Part shown: positions 48,493 to 60,500 of the stretch, in pieces
Position numbering within the stretch: the first letter of the stretch is position 1
How the letters are laid out: the number at the start of each line of letters is the position of its first letter
Source: Tribonema minus
Taxonomy: Eukaryota > Sar > Xanthophyceae > Tribonematales > Tribonemataceae
Assembly: GCA_017506865.1 (NCBI GenBank)
Contig: JAFCMP010000223.1
Coordinates: 1,302,001 to 1,366,000 of the forward strand
DNA length: 64,000 bases
Reading direction: 5' to 3'
Made by a program: the position numbers and the translations under genes
The notes under the pieces: generated by a model
The model's database searches: none
What the model saw: only the letters and a program-made list of their open reading frames with translations
Told to the model about the DNA's origin: nothing

Positions 48493-49880
48493 AGGGCGCG
48501 TGCGCACTGGTTGGACGATAGTGGTAGTGGTGGGTGATGGTGGTGTCCCGTGGCGTCGACGAACCAAGCTCCTGGCTCTGGGGTTGGGAGGGTCAACCCT
48601 GCGGGTAGGGTTAGGGTGTGGCGGTGGATCGGCGGTCGTCCTCTGCTTATAAGTATGAAGCTCTGTTTCTCATTTGCCGCGGTGCGTTGTGCTGTGCAAC
48701 ACAATCACCGCCGCAAATTCGCTGCGCGCGCCCCCCCCCCCTCCCGGCACCGGTGCCGCACCCCAGCTTAGCCCCCCTTGTAGCAGCGCGTAAACTAGCC
48801 CTGGGGTTTGGGCTCAGACACCCGCACTCAGTTGGAGAGTAGTTGGGAGGGGGGGGGGGGCAAGGGCGGGCGTGATTTGCGCGCCGCACCGTGTTATCTG
48901 TCCATACATACAAAAAAATGAGCTGCCGCCCTCTGTTCTTGGAGCGATGCGAGGACGACTGTAGCCTGCGGCGCTCGCAAATCGGTGGCAGCGCTCAAAC
49001 CATGCACTTGTCTGCAGCAGTGCTCAGAAGCTGCTGCTGCGGCGCTGAGAGGCAGCAGCGCTCAACGATGCCTGAGGCAGTGCTCAGCACTGTCTCTGCA
49101 GCGCTGGGGCGGAGGCAGCGTGCAATGCTATCGCACGTGCGCAATCCGTCCCCCCCCCCCCCCGCTGATCTGCTGCACGGTGGCACACTGGTACGGTCAG
49201 CGGGCATCGGATCAGATAGAACATAAGAGAGCAGCGGGCCCGTCACACTCGTGCTTTGCGTCAATGAAGCCAGTACATTGGCCTGCTTTGCAGCCCTGTC
49301 ATCGGGCCTTGGCGCCGCTTTCTTCTGTCTGTTCCCTTCATGATGCATTCGTTGATTTGCACATGCACATACCTACTGCACTGCGTGTTCGATGACTAGC
49401 ACGACCGCAAAATGACGCGCAGGCTCCATGTTGTGGCCAGTTTTACGAGTACGCTGCAGCACGACTATGTGTAGCAGCAGCACCTGTTGTGGGCACCATG
49501 TCGGCGAGCCAGCATGGGGGCGATGCTCAGCAATGGCGAGGATATGATCATGATATATCTATGATACTGCCCTGGGTGTCGTGTGACGGTAGCAACGCCA
49601 CACTTGTCAGATGCGGCAAGTGCACTACTTTTGGGAATTATTTGCTCTGGCACTACTTCATCTTCATACCATCCGCGCATCTGGTGGCCTTGAGTGTCGA
49701 CAAAGATCTTTCTGCATGGATGGTGTCGTCACTGTGGTGCCTGCAGGCGCATGCCTCGAGATGCTGACAGTTACATCTGTGTATACCCAAGGCTTTACAT
49801 ACACAAGCATCTATCTCGCTTATGGTAAGGCCCTCCGTGAGGGCGGCGGGTTTTTTTATGTTAAGTAGAAGCGTGAGTAT
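48493..49880. other. Downstream of desaturase; no gene recognised
   Basis: Includes a TTAGGG-like patch (48585-48620), poly-C and poly-G runs (48731, 48849, 49150) and a dense cluster of GCAGTGCTCAGCACTG / AGCGCTC motifs at 49010-49110. A small hairpin (GCCCTC-CGT-GAGGGC, 49832-49846) is followed by seven T residues. Confidence 0.5.
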
Positions 49881-51520
49881 ATTGGTGGTAGGCACTTGCG
49901 GCTAATCATCCCTTGTCACCTAGAGCTCTACGATCTTTTGATTCGTTTTCATGTAGAATTTTGGAAAAGTTTGAGTGACAGGCAAGAGAGAGGCGCAACA
50001 AACGCTTCTTCTAAAATGTATATACTTCAAAGTACGCACTTTCAGAATCACGCAGAATGACATGTGTGGATCACCTGTACTTGATGACCCTTGTCAGCCC
50101 ATCAGGGCATTAACTGTAACATCATACGCAAAGTCTCAAGGACGTTGCAGACGGCAGAGCCTCCAGCATTATCATTGTCTGAGGGTTCATTGATGTCACA
50201 ACTCGGAGCTAGTTCAGAACACAATGCTGAGCGCTGCCTGCTTGCAATGCGTGCCGCCCTCCAAAGCAGCGCAGCAGAAAAAGAGCATGAGAAAATGGGA
50301 AAAGGGGCCAGTGGTAAGCGACCACTACTCAATCACTGCATCGAGCGCATACATAGGCCATGGCAGCTACAGCTGCAAACGACGTGCGCACTAGCGCAGC
50401 ACACACCCCCCCACCAGCCGGCCGTGATTGCGCATCGATCACTGAACCTATCGCTACCGGCGGACTTCCTCTCACCCACGCCTGTGCTGCCAAAACAAAA
50501 AAAAAAAGCGCCCTCTCACGCACGCCGGGCTGCCCTAAAGAAGCGCCAGCCTTCGCACGCCCAGCTGCCTCCGCAGCCGCATGCGCAGCTCCTCGAGGCG
50601 CCCCGCGTGCGACAGCGCATAGTGGTTGAGGCATGCCTTCACGGCATCAGCGCTCAGCGCCTCGAGCTGCGCGACCGTGGTCCCGTGCGGCAGCTGAGAG
50701 GGGGCGTCGCCGCGCTGGTTGGGGACTGGCTGGAGCACCTCGTGAGGTTCCTCCCGGCGCTGGTTAGCGCGCTGGGCCTGCAGTATGGTCTCTTGCTGAT
50801 GCAGGCCAGCTAATCTGCTGTCGATGCCACCGAGCCGCGTGTTCACGCCGTCGAGTCGCGCGCCTACGCCGTCGAGCCGCGCGATCATGCCGTCGAATCG
50901 CGCTTCAACTTCAAGTTGAACTTGCGTCAGCTGCGCCTCCATGTTCGCCACCCGGGTGTCGAGACCTCTGAGCTGTGCACACATCGGCGCGAGCGCTTCG
51001 GCGAACGCTTCGGCGATTGCGCTGCGGAGGGTGGCCTCAGTAGTAACGCATGAAAGTACTACTGGTGCTGCCTGTGTAACATCCACAGTAGCCCTGCCAG
51101 CAACGGCCCCCGACTCAATGTTACTGGAGCCTGGAACTACTACTGGTGCTGCCTGTGTAACAAGCGCAGTAGCCCTGCCAGCAACGGCCTCCGAAGCGAT
51201 ACCACTCTTGCACAGGTCCTGTGTGTGCTTGGCCCTTTTGGCCGGTCTCGCCACGATTTGCTCTAAATCAACAGCTCCGTCATCGGTCGCCATATGCACA
51301 CCCGCAGCTCCGTCAAATGGTGGTGCGAACTGCATAGCGAGGGTGTGGCGCTGCGTCTGCCTTCCCAGCAGTACAGTACCTGTGAGGGCAGGGAGCAGCA
51401 GAAATCCAACATAGAAGTTTGACTCGTGGCCAATGACTGCAGCAGCGGCGACCACGGTTATTGGAAGGCACTTGCGGTTAACTAGAGCTCAACGATCCTT
51501 TGATTCGTTTTTCATAGTAG
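49881..51520. mobile_element. Possible element bounded by 60-75-nt direct repeats
   Basis: A direct repeat at 49881-49956 (AGGCACTTGCGGCTAA ... CTAGAGCTCTACGATC) recurs at 51459-51520 (AGGCACTTGCGGTTAA, CTAGAGCTCAACGATC, TTTGATTCGTTTT). Between them lies the minus-strand coiled-coil/SAP-like ORF, which starts just inside the right repeat. This suggests a 1.6-kb mobile or duplicated unit, but no transposase or integrase is visible. Confidence 0.4.
50535..51335 (-). CDS. Coiled-coil protein with C-terminal SAP-like motif
   Basis: Single-exon minus-strand frame of 266 residues from the ATG at 51335. Order: a basic, nuclear-localisation-like RPAKRAKH; two copies of AGRAT-VTQAAPVV; a helical AEAFAEALAPMCAQLRGLDT segment; a heptad array (RFDGMIARLDGVGARLDGVN and on); and a C-terminal VAQLEALSADAVKACLNHY ... 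GRLEELRMRLRRQLG that follows the SAP DNA-binding pattern (L--L----K--L--Y-L---G---EL--RL). Possibly a nuclear DNA-binding protein encoded by a repeat family. The ORF is followed by a T-run on its own strand (complement of 50488-50506). Function unknown. Confidence 0.5.
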   Translation of the reverse strand: MQFAPPFDGAAGVHMATDDGAVDLEQIVARPAKRAKHTQDLCKSGIASEAVAGRATALVTQAAPVVVPGSSNIESGAVAGRATVDVTQAAPVVLSCVTTEATLRSAIAEAFAEALAPMCAQLRGLDTRVANMEAQLTQVQLEVEARFDGMIARLDGVGARLDGVNTRLGGIDSRLAGLHQQETILQAQRANQRREEPHEVLQPVPNQRGDAPSQLPHGTTVAQLEALSADAVKACLNHYALSHAGRLEELRMRLRRQLGVRRLALL

Positions 51521-54500
51521 TACTAAAAAAACATTTCACGATGGTGGAGGGGGAGGCAATAGGCCTATCAGGCACCGATTCCGTCATTGGGGTGGCAATT
51601 TTGAAGTTGTGGGGTGGGGTTGCAACGGCCAACCTCGTACAGGACCGTTCCACCACAGCAGCAGCAGCAGCAGCAGCCAATATAGCACTATCTTATCACA
51701 AGCAACGCCGCCCAGTGCCAGCTATGATGCGCCATTCACGGCTTGTCGTGCCGAACGTGGTGTGTACAAAGATTGAGCTTATGTCAACGGTCTTCTACAC
51801 TACAATGAGAGGAGCAAATCAAGGTCGCTCTGGATTCACCACGATCCTCACACTGCAAGGAGTTCGCGTCCTGGGTGCTTGCATTATCATGCGGCTCCAG
51901 TAGTATGATTCGTGTCGGTGTCATTCTGCTATGGTGCTGTGCCTGCAAGCGCCTACGAACAGTGTTCTCAACGTCTGGCTCACGACTTTGGTAGGGTGGT
52001 TTCCTCGCCCATATTTTCACGGTCATTGCACTGGATGATCTCTTGTGTTGGTACTTTCTGTGATCATGAGTCGAATTGGTGCTTCCGTACATGTCGGCAA
52101 GGTCGTACTTTCAGTATTGCTGCGGGCATTGGTGCGAGTGGGTAATCAGCATTCAGCAGGTGTTGCACACATGAGCAGCCGGGTCAATTGTTTGCTGCAG
52201 CGACAGCGATATCCACACGGTGTAGGTTTCAACCAGGTCAATAGGTAGCACAGACTGCAACTGCCCTACCTGGGTAGAAACCTCGTAGACGCACACTGTT
52301 CAGAGCAGAACAGCCGCCAGTACCGACGGAAATCAAACACACAAGGTACATGTTCAGCAACACCTTGAAACTCACGTCGTTGATGAGGGACGCTGAGGCT
52401 TCTTGGGTTTGCGCTGGCGCTCTGCGAGGAAAGCCCAATTTGCGCCTTGGTGGGGTGTCCAACAATGATCTGCCGCACCGCCCTTCCCAACGCTCCCCCG
52501 GGGCTGAGTCCCCTTGCTAAGTGCTAAGTACGCACCGAAGTGAAGGACGGGACTCTAATTTATTCTGGCGTCATCCCACCCACCCGCCCCCCGAAGAAGA
52601 AGGGGGGGGGGGGGGGGAAGGGGATGAAGCCCCCCCTTATTGCCCCATTATTAGGTGCTTGCGCCCTCACAAGGGGAGTGCTGACGAAGTAAAGTGGTCG
52701 CGAACAATCACGCACTCGCTGCGCTGTAGAAAAGGCTTATTGCTGACCGTGCCACATCCTTTACACTCACTCGCACCAGTTGCGGACAGCGCGCTGGAGC
52801 CACACACGGCATACTTGACCACGCATGGAGGCGCTCTGTAGGCGGCAGCTCAGCCAATGACGGTCGCACATCTGAGCGCTGCTGCCTGTGCTGAGCACTG
52901 CTCACTGCTCTGGTGCTCAGCGCCGCCTTTGTTAAGCTGCCACGTGTGCGCGCTTGCAATGAGGGGCGACGCAGCACAGCCAAAGCACTGACTAGAGCGA
53001 TTCTCATGATGCAGCAGCCTGGGCACTCAACTGCCGCTGATCAGCTGCGCACTGCCACTGCTGTGTCGAGCGCTGTGGTGGACATTGCGCAGCGACAGCG
53101 GAGGAAGCCCTGTAATGTGATGTGATGTGACGTCACATTGCCGCAGGCAAGCAGACAACGGTTACATCTGCAGTAATGCTCAGGGCGGTGTGAGCGTCGC
53201 AATAGGTGCAAGCTGAGCAGCGCAGAGCGCCGCAACCACCTCGAACTGCCGTAAGCGTTGCAGTCCACCACAGTGAACGCCACCCTGGCGCATTCAGCGC
53301 TGCTGCGGGTGGCCGTAGCATGCCTCATCCCAGCGTGTTGGAGCACATCACTCATCAGCACCGCGCAGCACCACATCTACGTACCGCAGGGGTCTGGTGT
53401 CACTAGCAACGTCGCTCAACATAGACCACCAAAGCCCCGGAGCGCATGTGCAGCAGCTTCCGGGCGCAAGGTGTAATCGCTTTGGCGGCGGTGGCTGCAG
53501 TACGGCAGCGGTGAAATTGGCAGCGCGGCCGCACTCCAGAACTGCCGCCGCGCGGTCGCGCCGCCGCTGCTGCTGCCGCCGCACACGCTAGTGGTAGTCA
53601 CACACAAGCCCGTGCACACAGCCATCTGTCAAGTGATGAACTGCACTCTCACTATGGGATGCTGCAATCAAATACGCCTACTGTTGAGCACTGCTACTGC
53701 ATCCACGGCGTCGTTGTGTGACACGCGCATGGGCGCACACAGGCAAGGCAGGCATCTATGATAGATCAGTGGTGCGACAGCGACGTGCACGCGACGTGCG
53801 CGGTGTGTGGGCCACACATGCTGCTGAGCACAGCATAAGTGGTACGATATCTTCTGTGCGACAGGTTTGCAGCGAATGCTGAGACAGGTGCACTTCTCTG
53901 ATACCTCGACTGATCAAGCGGTTCTCGCAACAGTGTAGCGCTGCATGCTGCCGCTTGCTTTTCAATTACTGAGACCGTTAGTGAGAGCATCAGTATTCGT
54001 GTCGTTGAGTATTGATGTTTTGGGGCCTCGCCACGCGCTGGGGCTGAACTTCAGCCGCTGAAGGCCGTGACGCTCTCTATGCATTCCTCAGGCCAAACTT
54101 GATTGCCTGTGATGTTCACCAATCCTGAATGTCGACTTTGATTGCAAGTGCAGGTATGTCTGACCTTAAGATGATGCCCTGGAATGTAGCACACACCAAG
54201 CGTCAAGTGAAGATTTACAGGCTGTGATCCCTGAAATCTGTGTGCCAAGTTGTGCCGCATCATACCTCTGAAATGAATCTCTCATGGACTCGGTGGCTTG
54301 TTAGGGTGTGTCCTGGCACGTCTGTGTAGCACACATCATCCACAGAACCTCACGACGGCGGTCAGTCACCCTGCCGTCTTTGACATACGTGTGCGTATTC
54401 GCTCCTTCTGCTAGGCGCGCGCATACCTATGCCTGCTGCCGCACCGATTGCGAGGCAAATTGCGCGCACGCCCTGCAAGCGACTCCGCTGGCATCCGTGT

Positions 54501-54589
54501 GTGTGGAGCGGGTGACGGCATCACGGATCGCATAGAGACAAAGCTCAAGTTGCCTTTCCGGCACCGTTCTCCTGATAGGCACACAAAGG
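51521..54589. other. Region with no confident gene
   Basis: A plus-strand frame from an ATG at 51541 to 51903 (MVEGEAIGLSGTDSVIGVAI) and a minus-strand exon-like segment near 52420-52370, between TCGCAG and GTGAGT, are the best candidates; neither matches a family. Poly-G runs at 52602-52617 and GAGCACTGCTG-type motifs at 52875-52925 are notable. 53640-54580 shows nothing supported. Confidence 0.35.
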
Positions 54590-57500
54590 ATGGCGCACGA
54601 GGCAGGGGCTTCGCTGGGCTGGGGCTCCCTGGCAGTGGAGCTGCCTCTGCTCTTCAGCACGACCGCGGCATGGGAGCCATCCCAGCTTCAGCTGGCGGCT
54701 CTCTTGTCTCTATGCTGTCTGGTCGCGTTCTACAGCCTGAGGTATTATTCAGACGCGCAGGGCAAGCGGGTGGCAGCAGCGGGGCCAGAGGTCAGCAGCA
54801 GTGAGGTCAAGACGCCCTTTGCATCGCTGAGCGAGCGCACAGAGAGCTTCAAGGCGGCCTTCCAGAGCGCGCTGAATTACCCATGGGCGATGATCGAGAA
54901 TCCCGTGTCGTTTGCCTTTGTGGAGTCGGAGCAAAATCGCACGCTGGTGGAGGCAGTGAAGGCGTGCGGCGCATATGCTCCTACGCCATGGGTCGTCAGT
55001 AGCATCGGTGGTCACATTCAGGTCAGCAGAGTGTTGTGCCCGTGCAGGTCTAGTCTATGTGTGACGCGTCAACGACAGTTGGTCTTTTCTCTTTCCTTGC
55101 GCCTGGCGCCAGGGCATGCGGTGCAATCGTCCATGCTACTCAAAAACTGCTAGCTGCAGCGCTCAGTGCTGCTGGCAGCGGTGGCCAATGTGTTGCTGTC
55201 ATCGCTGCCTTGTTTTTGCCTGGCGGACTGAGTGGCCATCACGGCCGGTACAACGTGAGTTGGCGTGCACTGAGCTCGTCATCTTACGCTGATAATCGTC
55301 GACACATCAGTGGGCTCGGCGAGCTTGCTGTGCAAGGCACCGCAGGCGCTTTCGCTGTCGCAACGACTGCAGGTTTTCATCTTCTCGCCAAAAGGTCCTG
55401 CTTCACATCATGCTTTTTTTATCAGAGACATGAACGAGGTCGCTGTAATGACCCTCACTGAATATACACACTAGGCCGTCATCATGGCTGTGCTCCCATA
55501 TACGCAAAAACATGACTCAACACCGCTTTTCTCTTGTGACCCCATGTCATCAGCCCCTGGTTGATGATTCTCATACCAGCATGTATGTCTTGTCATCCGT
55601 TCGTGCCCTTGCTGCAGAGCGCCGTATTTGTGTCGCAAGCACGCCTGACGTCGTGCTGCTTCCTCACGTCCGTCTCATCGTCTGCAGCTCTTGTCCGACA
55701 TTTACTTGAAAGTGTTTCTACTACATGTCCAATTGTTTTGAACTCTGTTTGCTTGTTCTCAATTCTGCGTGTTGCAGAGCGCCATGTTTGCCATGTGGTG
55801 CCCGCCCAAGGTCTGGAGGCAGACGGGGAAGATGACGTGCAAGAAGGACCTTGTCAAGGTGCGCATGCATGTATGCCTGCAAGAAGGAGTATGTATGTAT
55901 GCCTGCAAGACCGACCTTGTCGAGGTGCGACACACATACATATGTTGTTCGCACGCATCACGAATCATGATGTGTGACAACTCACAACTATGGTCATATT
56001 TTTTGTGCATCTGCATGTGTGTGTGCGTGTGCCGTGGAGGTCCAGCCACATCACGTCGGCCGCGCAACGTCGTGCGCATCACCTACGTACTCAGAATGCA
56101 TGTCAGTCGTGCCCTACGTATGCAGTGCCGTGCAGCACCCTCTGTCGTATTGTTCCATGAACTGCCCCAAGCACAGCGGTATGCATCCTCAGAAATGGGC
56201 AGTACGACAGGTGAAGGCACTCGCCACGCCTGCCACGTTGCTGCTGCGCTGGCGCGTGTTGGAGCAGCATTGCCTTTTTCACTGTTCGGTAGTGCGGCGA
56301 GACACGACAGCAAGTTTAAGCTCGAGATTGTAAGCACTCGGACGATGTAGCTTGAGTCAGTGCTTAGCTTCACACGTTGAAGCCTATGGTCACTGTAGCA
56401 GGCGGTGACTCCCCTCTTATTTGCCGCAATTGGCCACTGCGCGCGCCGCCAGAGCTCGCGTTCACTTGGTAACTTCAACTGCGCGTGCGCCTCACAGGAG
56501 TAGCGCGACGGCGGCGCGTTTCGTGTGGTGCGGTGGGACGCGTGCGTGACATGACCACATCTGCCTATCATGTACTCTGCGTTTACGGCAGCGGGTGACG
56601 CACCCCTGCTGCCATTACCGCCTCTGCAGAGCTCTCGCGACGGCGGCGCGTGGTGCGGTGGACCGCAAGCACGGCAAGAACATATGTTGGGTTAGTTCGT
56701 GTATTGCATTCACAGCAGCAGCGACTCACCACACGCTAACTTCAACTGTGCACGCCCTCCCCCCTTCCCCAGCGCTCGCGCGACGGCGGCGCGTTTGGGG
56801 TGGTCTGGTGGGACGCGAGCGCGGCATGATCACACAAGGCCGATGTTTACTCTATATACACTTCAGCAGGTGACTCACCACACACACACACTTCAACTGT
56901 GAACGCGCCCCTGCAGAGCTCGCGCGACGGCGGCGCTTTCGGCGTGGTCTGGTGGGACGCAAGCGCAGCAGGCGCGCCGCTGCCGTCCACCGCGCCTGTC
57001 GTCATTATGCTGCCTGGCGTCGTGGGAAAGCCGGATAACATCTACCTCAAGCGCATGGCGCTGCACTTGGCGCACCGCTACGGGTGGCGCACGGTGGTGA
57101 AGGGGTGGCGGGGGCTGGGCACGGAGCTCACGACGCCGCGGCCGGAGACCTGGGATGACACCGCTCTGCAGGTGAGGTGACTGTTAGGGCTAGGATTAGG
57201 GTCAGGGTTAGATGGGATGACACGCTTCTGCAGGTTAAGACAACTGTGAGGGGGAGCTGGGGCGTAGGGCTAGGGTGAGGACTAAGGTCGCTTGTTCTGG
57301 CCGTGGCTGGAGACGTGGAATGACACCGCTCTGCAGGAGGTGACTGTGAGGGCTAGGGTCAGGGTTAGCGTTGGGACTAGGGACACTTGTTTAGGCAGTA
57401 GCTGGAGACGTGGGATGACTCGCCCTGTAGAGTAGATCAGATGCATACAGAATGTACACACATTTTGGCTGCTGAGGATTTCGCAGCCAAAGACGTCAGG

Positions 57501-60500
57501 CATTACCGGTTTACACCCCAGCGGCCTGCAGGTGTGTGGATTGCTGGTCAGGGTAGGGCCAGTATTAGGGCTACAACTACTCTCAAAAGGTGAGGGCTGG
57601 GTTTAGGGTCAGGGTTATTTTTCTCCAGATCCCACATGTGCAGGCTCAGTGTCGGTTGGTTATCTATCTACGCAGCTCTCCATGTAGGGCAGCATGTGTG
57701 AACATTACAATTGCTTGCCTTTTGATGTTAACGTTCAGTTTGCGGCGTTGGCCATAGCTCAACTTCAACCGTTATTCAACTCCTGTGCGCTCAGGACCTG
57801 CTGGATGCGATAGCGTACGTGCGCGGCACAATAGGCCCAGGCGGCCCCCGTGTTGGGCGTGGGGTTCATTCAGCTTTGGTGGAGCGCTGCTGGCAACCTC
57901 AACTTCATCTCATCAGAACTTGAAACAATCTATTACCTCGCTCCATGCGCTCTCAGGACTTACTGGATGCGATAGCGTACGTGTGCGGCACCGTAGGCCC
58001 TGGCGTTCCCATGTTTGGCATGGGCTGCATTTTTGGAGGAGCGCCGCTGACGACATCTAAACTTCAATAATCTACTTCACCTCCCGTGTGCACAGGACTT
58101 GCTGGATGTGATAGCGTACGTGCGCGGCACGATAGGCCCTGGCGTTCCCATGTTTGGCGTGGGCTTCAGCTTTGGGGGAGCGCTGCTGACAACGGCGGTG
58201 GGCACGGTGCCGCGCGCGGTGCACACGCTGTCCGCCGTAGTCAGCGTCAGCGGGTTGTTTGACTTTGGGTGAGTCGTGAGTCACAATTCTAGAGTCACAG
58301 ACACGGGTCACTAGGTATGTATATATCGGCCGTGGTCAGCGTCAGCGGGCTGTGTTCGACTTTGGGTGAGTGATGAGTTGAGAGCCACAATCAAGAATCG
58401 TACAGAACAGGGAGGCAGTTCGAGGTTTGCTTGGGCACAAATTTCTAAATATTCAAAGAAGCTTGGATGATCTACATCTAAAATCACAGGAAATAAACGT
58501 CCTGAACTTTGATTTGTTTTTCTGATTACATGAATATCAAATTTTCTAGCGTCAAGTCCTATTGTGGCATAGAATCCTGAACGTTGTAGATCTTTGAGAT
58601 GCACCTGTTGAGTGTGGTCTGTCGTGTTGGCCGTGCGCAGTCAGCGTCAGCAGGCTGTTTGACTTTGGGTGAGTCATGAGTTGTGCGTTGAGAGTCACAG
58701 TGACGAGTCATACGGCAGGGGGGCAGGCGGGGCGAACCTGTCATTTGAGACGCACACGTTGAGTGTGGTCTGGTGGTGGGGACATTGCTAGCTTGTGTGC
58801 TCGTTGAACCAGCAGAGAGTAATTTCTCATGTACTAAGTTGAAGTACCGGCTTCCGTGGTGGCTGGTCAGGTGACCAGCGGAGAGTCACTTCTCATGTAC
58901 GAGTTGAAGTACCAGCTTTCATGGTGGCGCGTTGATGCCCATGGCTTAGGGCCATAGGCCCCTTGGGTGCAAGCCAGCAGTTTTGCGGCCATGGTCCTTT
59001 GCTGAATAGCATTGCGTGTGCATGTACTGTAGGTAGGTTGATGCACAAATGGACCTTAAGCCACAGCGGTGCCGCCGCGGTGCGCGTGCATGCACAGACA
59101 TGCTCGGTGACAGGCGCTGTAAACGCGTCGCGTTGACCAATTATGACGATCGCAATTTTGTCAACAGTGAATACTCTATGTAGTGTGACCCAAACCCCAA
59201 CTAAGTAGGGCACACGCAAGACACCTCCTGTGCCAATAGCCGTGCGAGCAATACTCCCCCCCTGACCCATCAAGCCCAACAACACCACGGACAGTCAGGC
59301 AGACCCCCTGCCTGTGATTTGTCATCGATCAACCTAGCCTCCCTCACATCACACTTTGTCCCCCCCGCCGTCGCTGCGCCCCCCCCCCCCCCCCCCTTCC
59401 CGCTGCCCGCAGGTCCATGCTCAAGCACGTGGAGACGCAGTGGGGCTGGCTGTACGACGCCATGAACGCCAAGGTCACCGTCGCCAACTACAAGCGCTTC
59501 AAAGTCCTGGACGTCGTGTGCACACCCGCGCGCTCTGCCGACACCGCCGCCACCAGCGCTGCGCACGCTGCTGCCACTGAGGGTTTCAGCGTCGACGCCG
59601 CCGCCGCCGTCGCGCTGCCGGAAGAGCAGCGGCGGCGGCAGCAGCAGCAGCAGCGCGCGGATGCCGCCGCTGCCGCCGCCAACACCGTCGCCGCCGCCGC
59701 CGATGACACGTCGCACACGGTGCTGGCGAGCGGCACCGTGACACCTGCCGGCGGTGACGTGGGGAGCAATGCTGCTACTGCTGCGGGGGAGCAGGATGCT
59801 GCGGCCGCGGTGGCGGCGGCAGTCGCGGCGGCGGCGGCGCCGGCTGCGAAGCTGCAGTCGGACGGCAGCAGCGACGACGACGCCGCTTCCGAAGTGGAAG
59901 AGGTGGTGACGATCAGCTCCCTCGGAGACATCGGCGGCAACGGCAGCGCTGCCTACAGCAGCAGCAGCAGCCGCAGCGCTGGCCCCACTGTCACGGTGAT
60001 CGGCGATGGCGGCAGTGGCGGCGGCGCTGCGGTCGCCGTCAAGACGATACCGGCGCTGGAGGAGAGCGAGCTGGCGGCCATCAAGGGGCACCGCGACTTC
60101 CACAGCATCTTCACGGTGCCGTTCTCGGGCGACGCGTCCGTGGACGACTACATTGTGCGCGTGGAGCGCATGCACGCGATTGGGCGCGCGCGCGTCAACG
60201 TGCCCGTCCTCGCGCTGCTCGCCGAGGTGAGGGTTAGAGTTAGGATTAGCGTTAGGGTTGGGGTTAGGGTTGCGCGCGCGCGCGTCAACGTGCCCGTCCT
60301 CGCGCTGCTCGCCGAGGTGAGGGTTAGGGTTAGGATTTGCGTTAGCGTTAGGGTTAGGGTGGGGCGCACGCGCGTCAACGTGCCCGTCCTCGCGCTGCTC
60401 GCCGAGGTGAGCGCGCGCGCAGCCCTAACCCTAACCGCCGTAACTGCTGTAACTGTCGCCGTCGGGCGCGCGCGCGTCAACGTGCCCGTCCTCGCGCTGC

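Noticed and set aside
49824-49860. Rho-independent-terminator-like hairpin with T run
   Set aside because: Genome is eukaryotic; a 6-bp stem with a T tract is expected by chance and no gene ends there.
59270-60175. 301-codon minus-strand ORF
   Set aside because: Antisense of the low-complexity exon 5 of the hydrolase, a by-product of GCC/GGC-rich codons.
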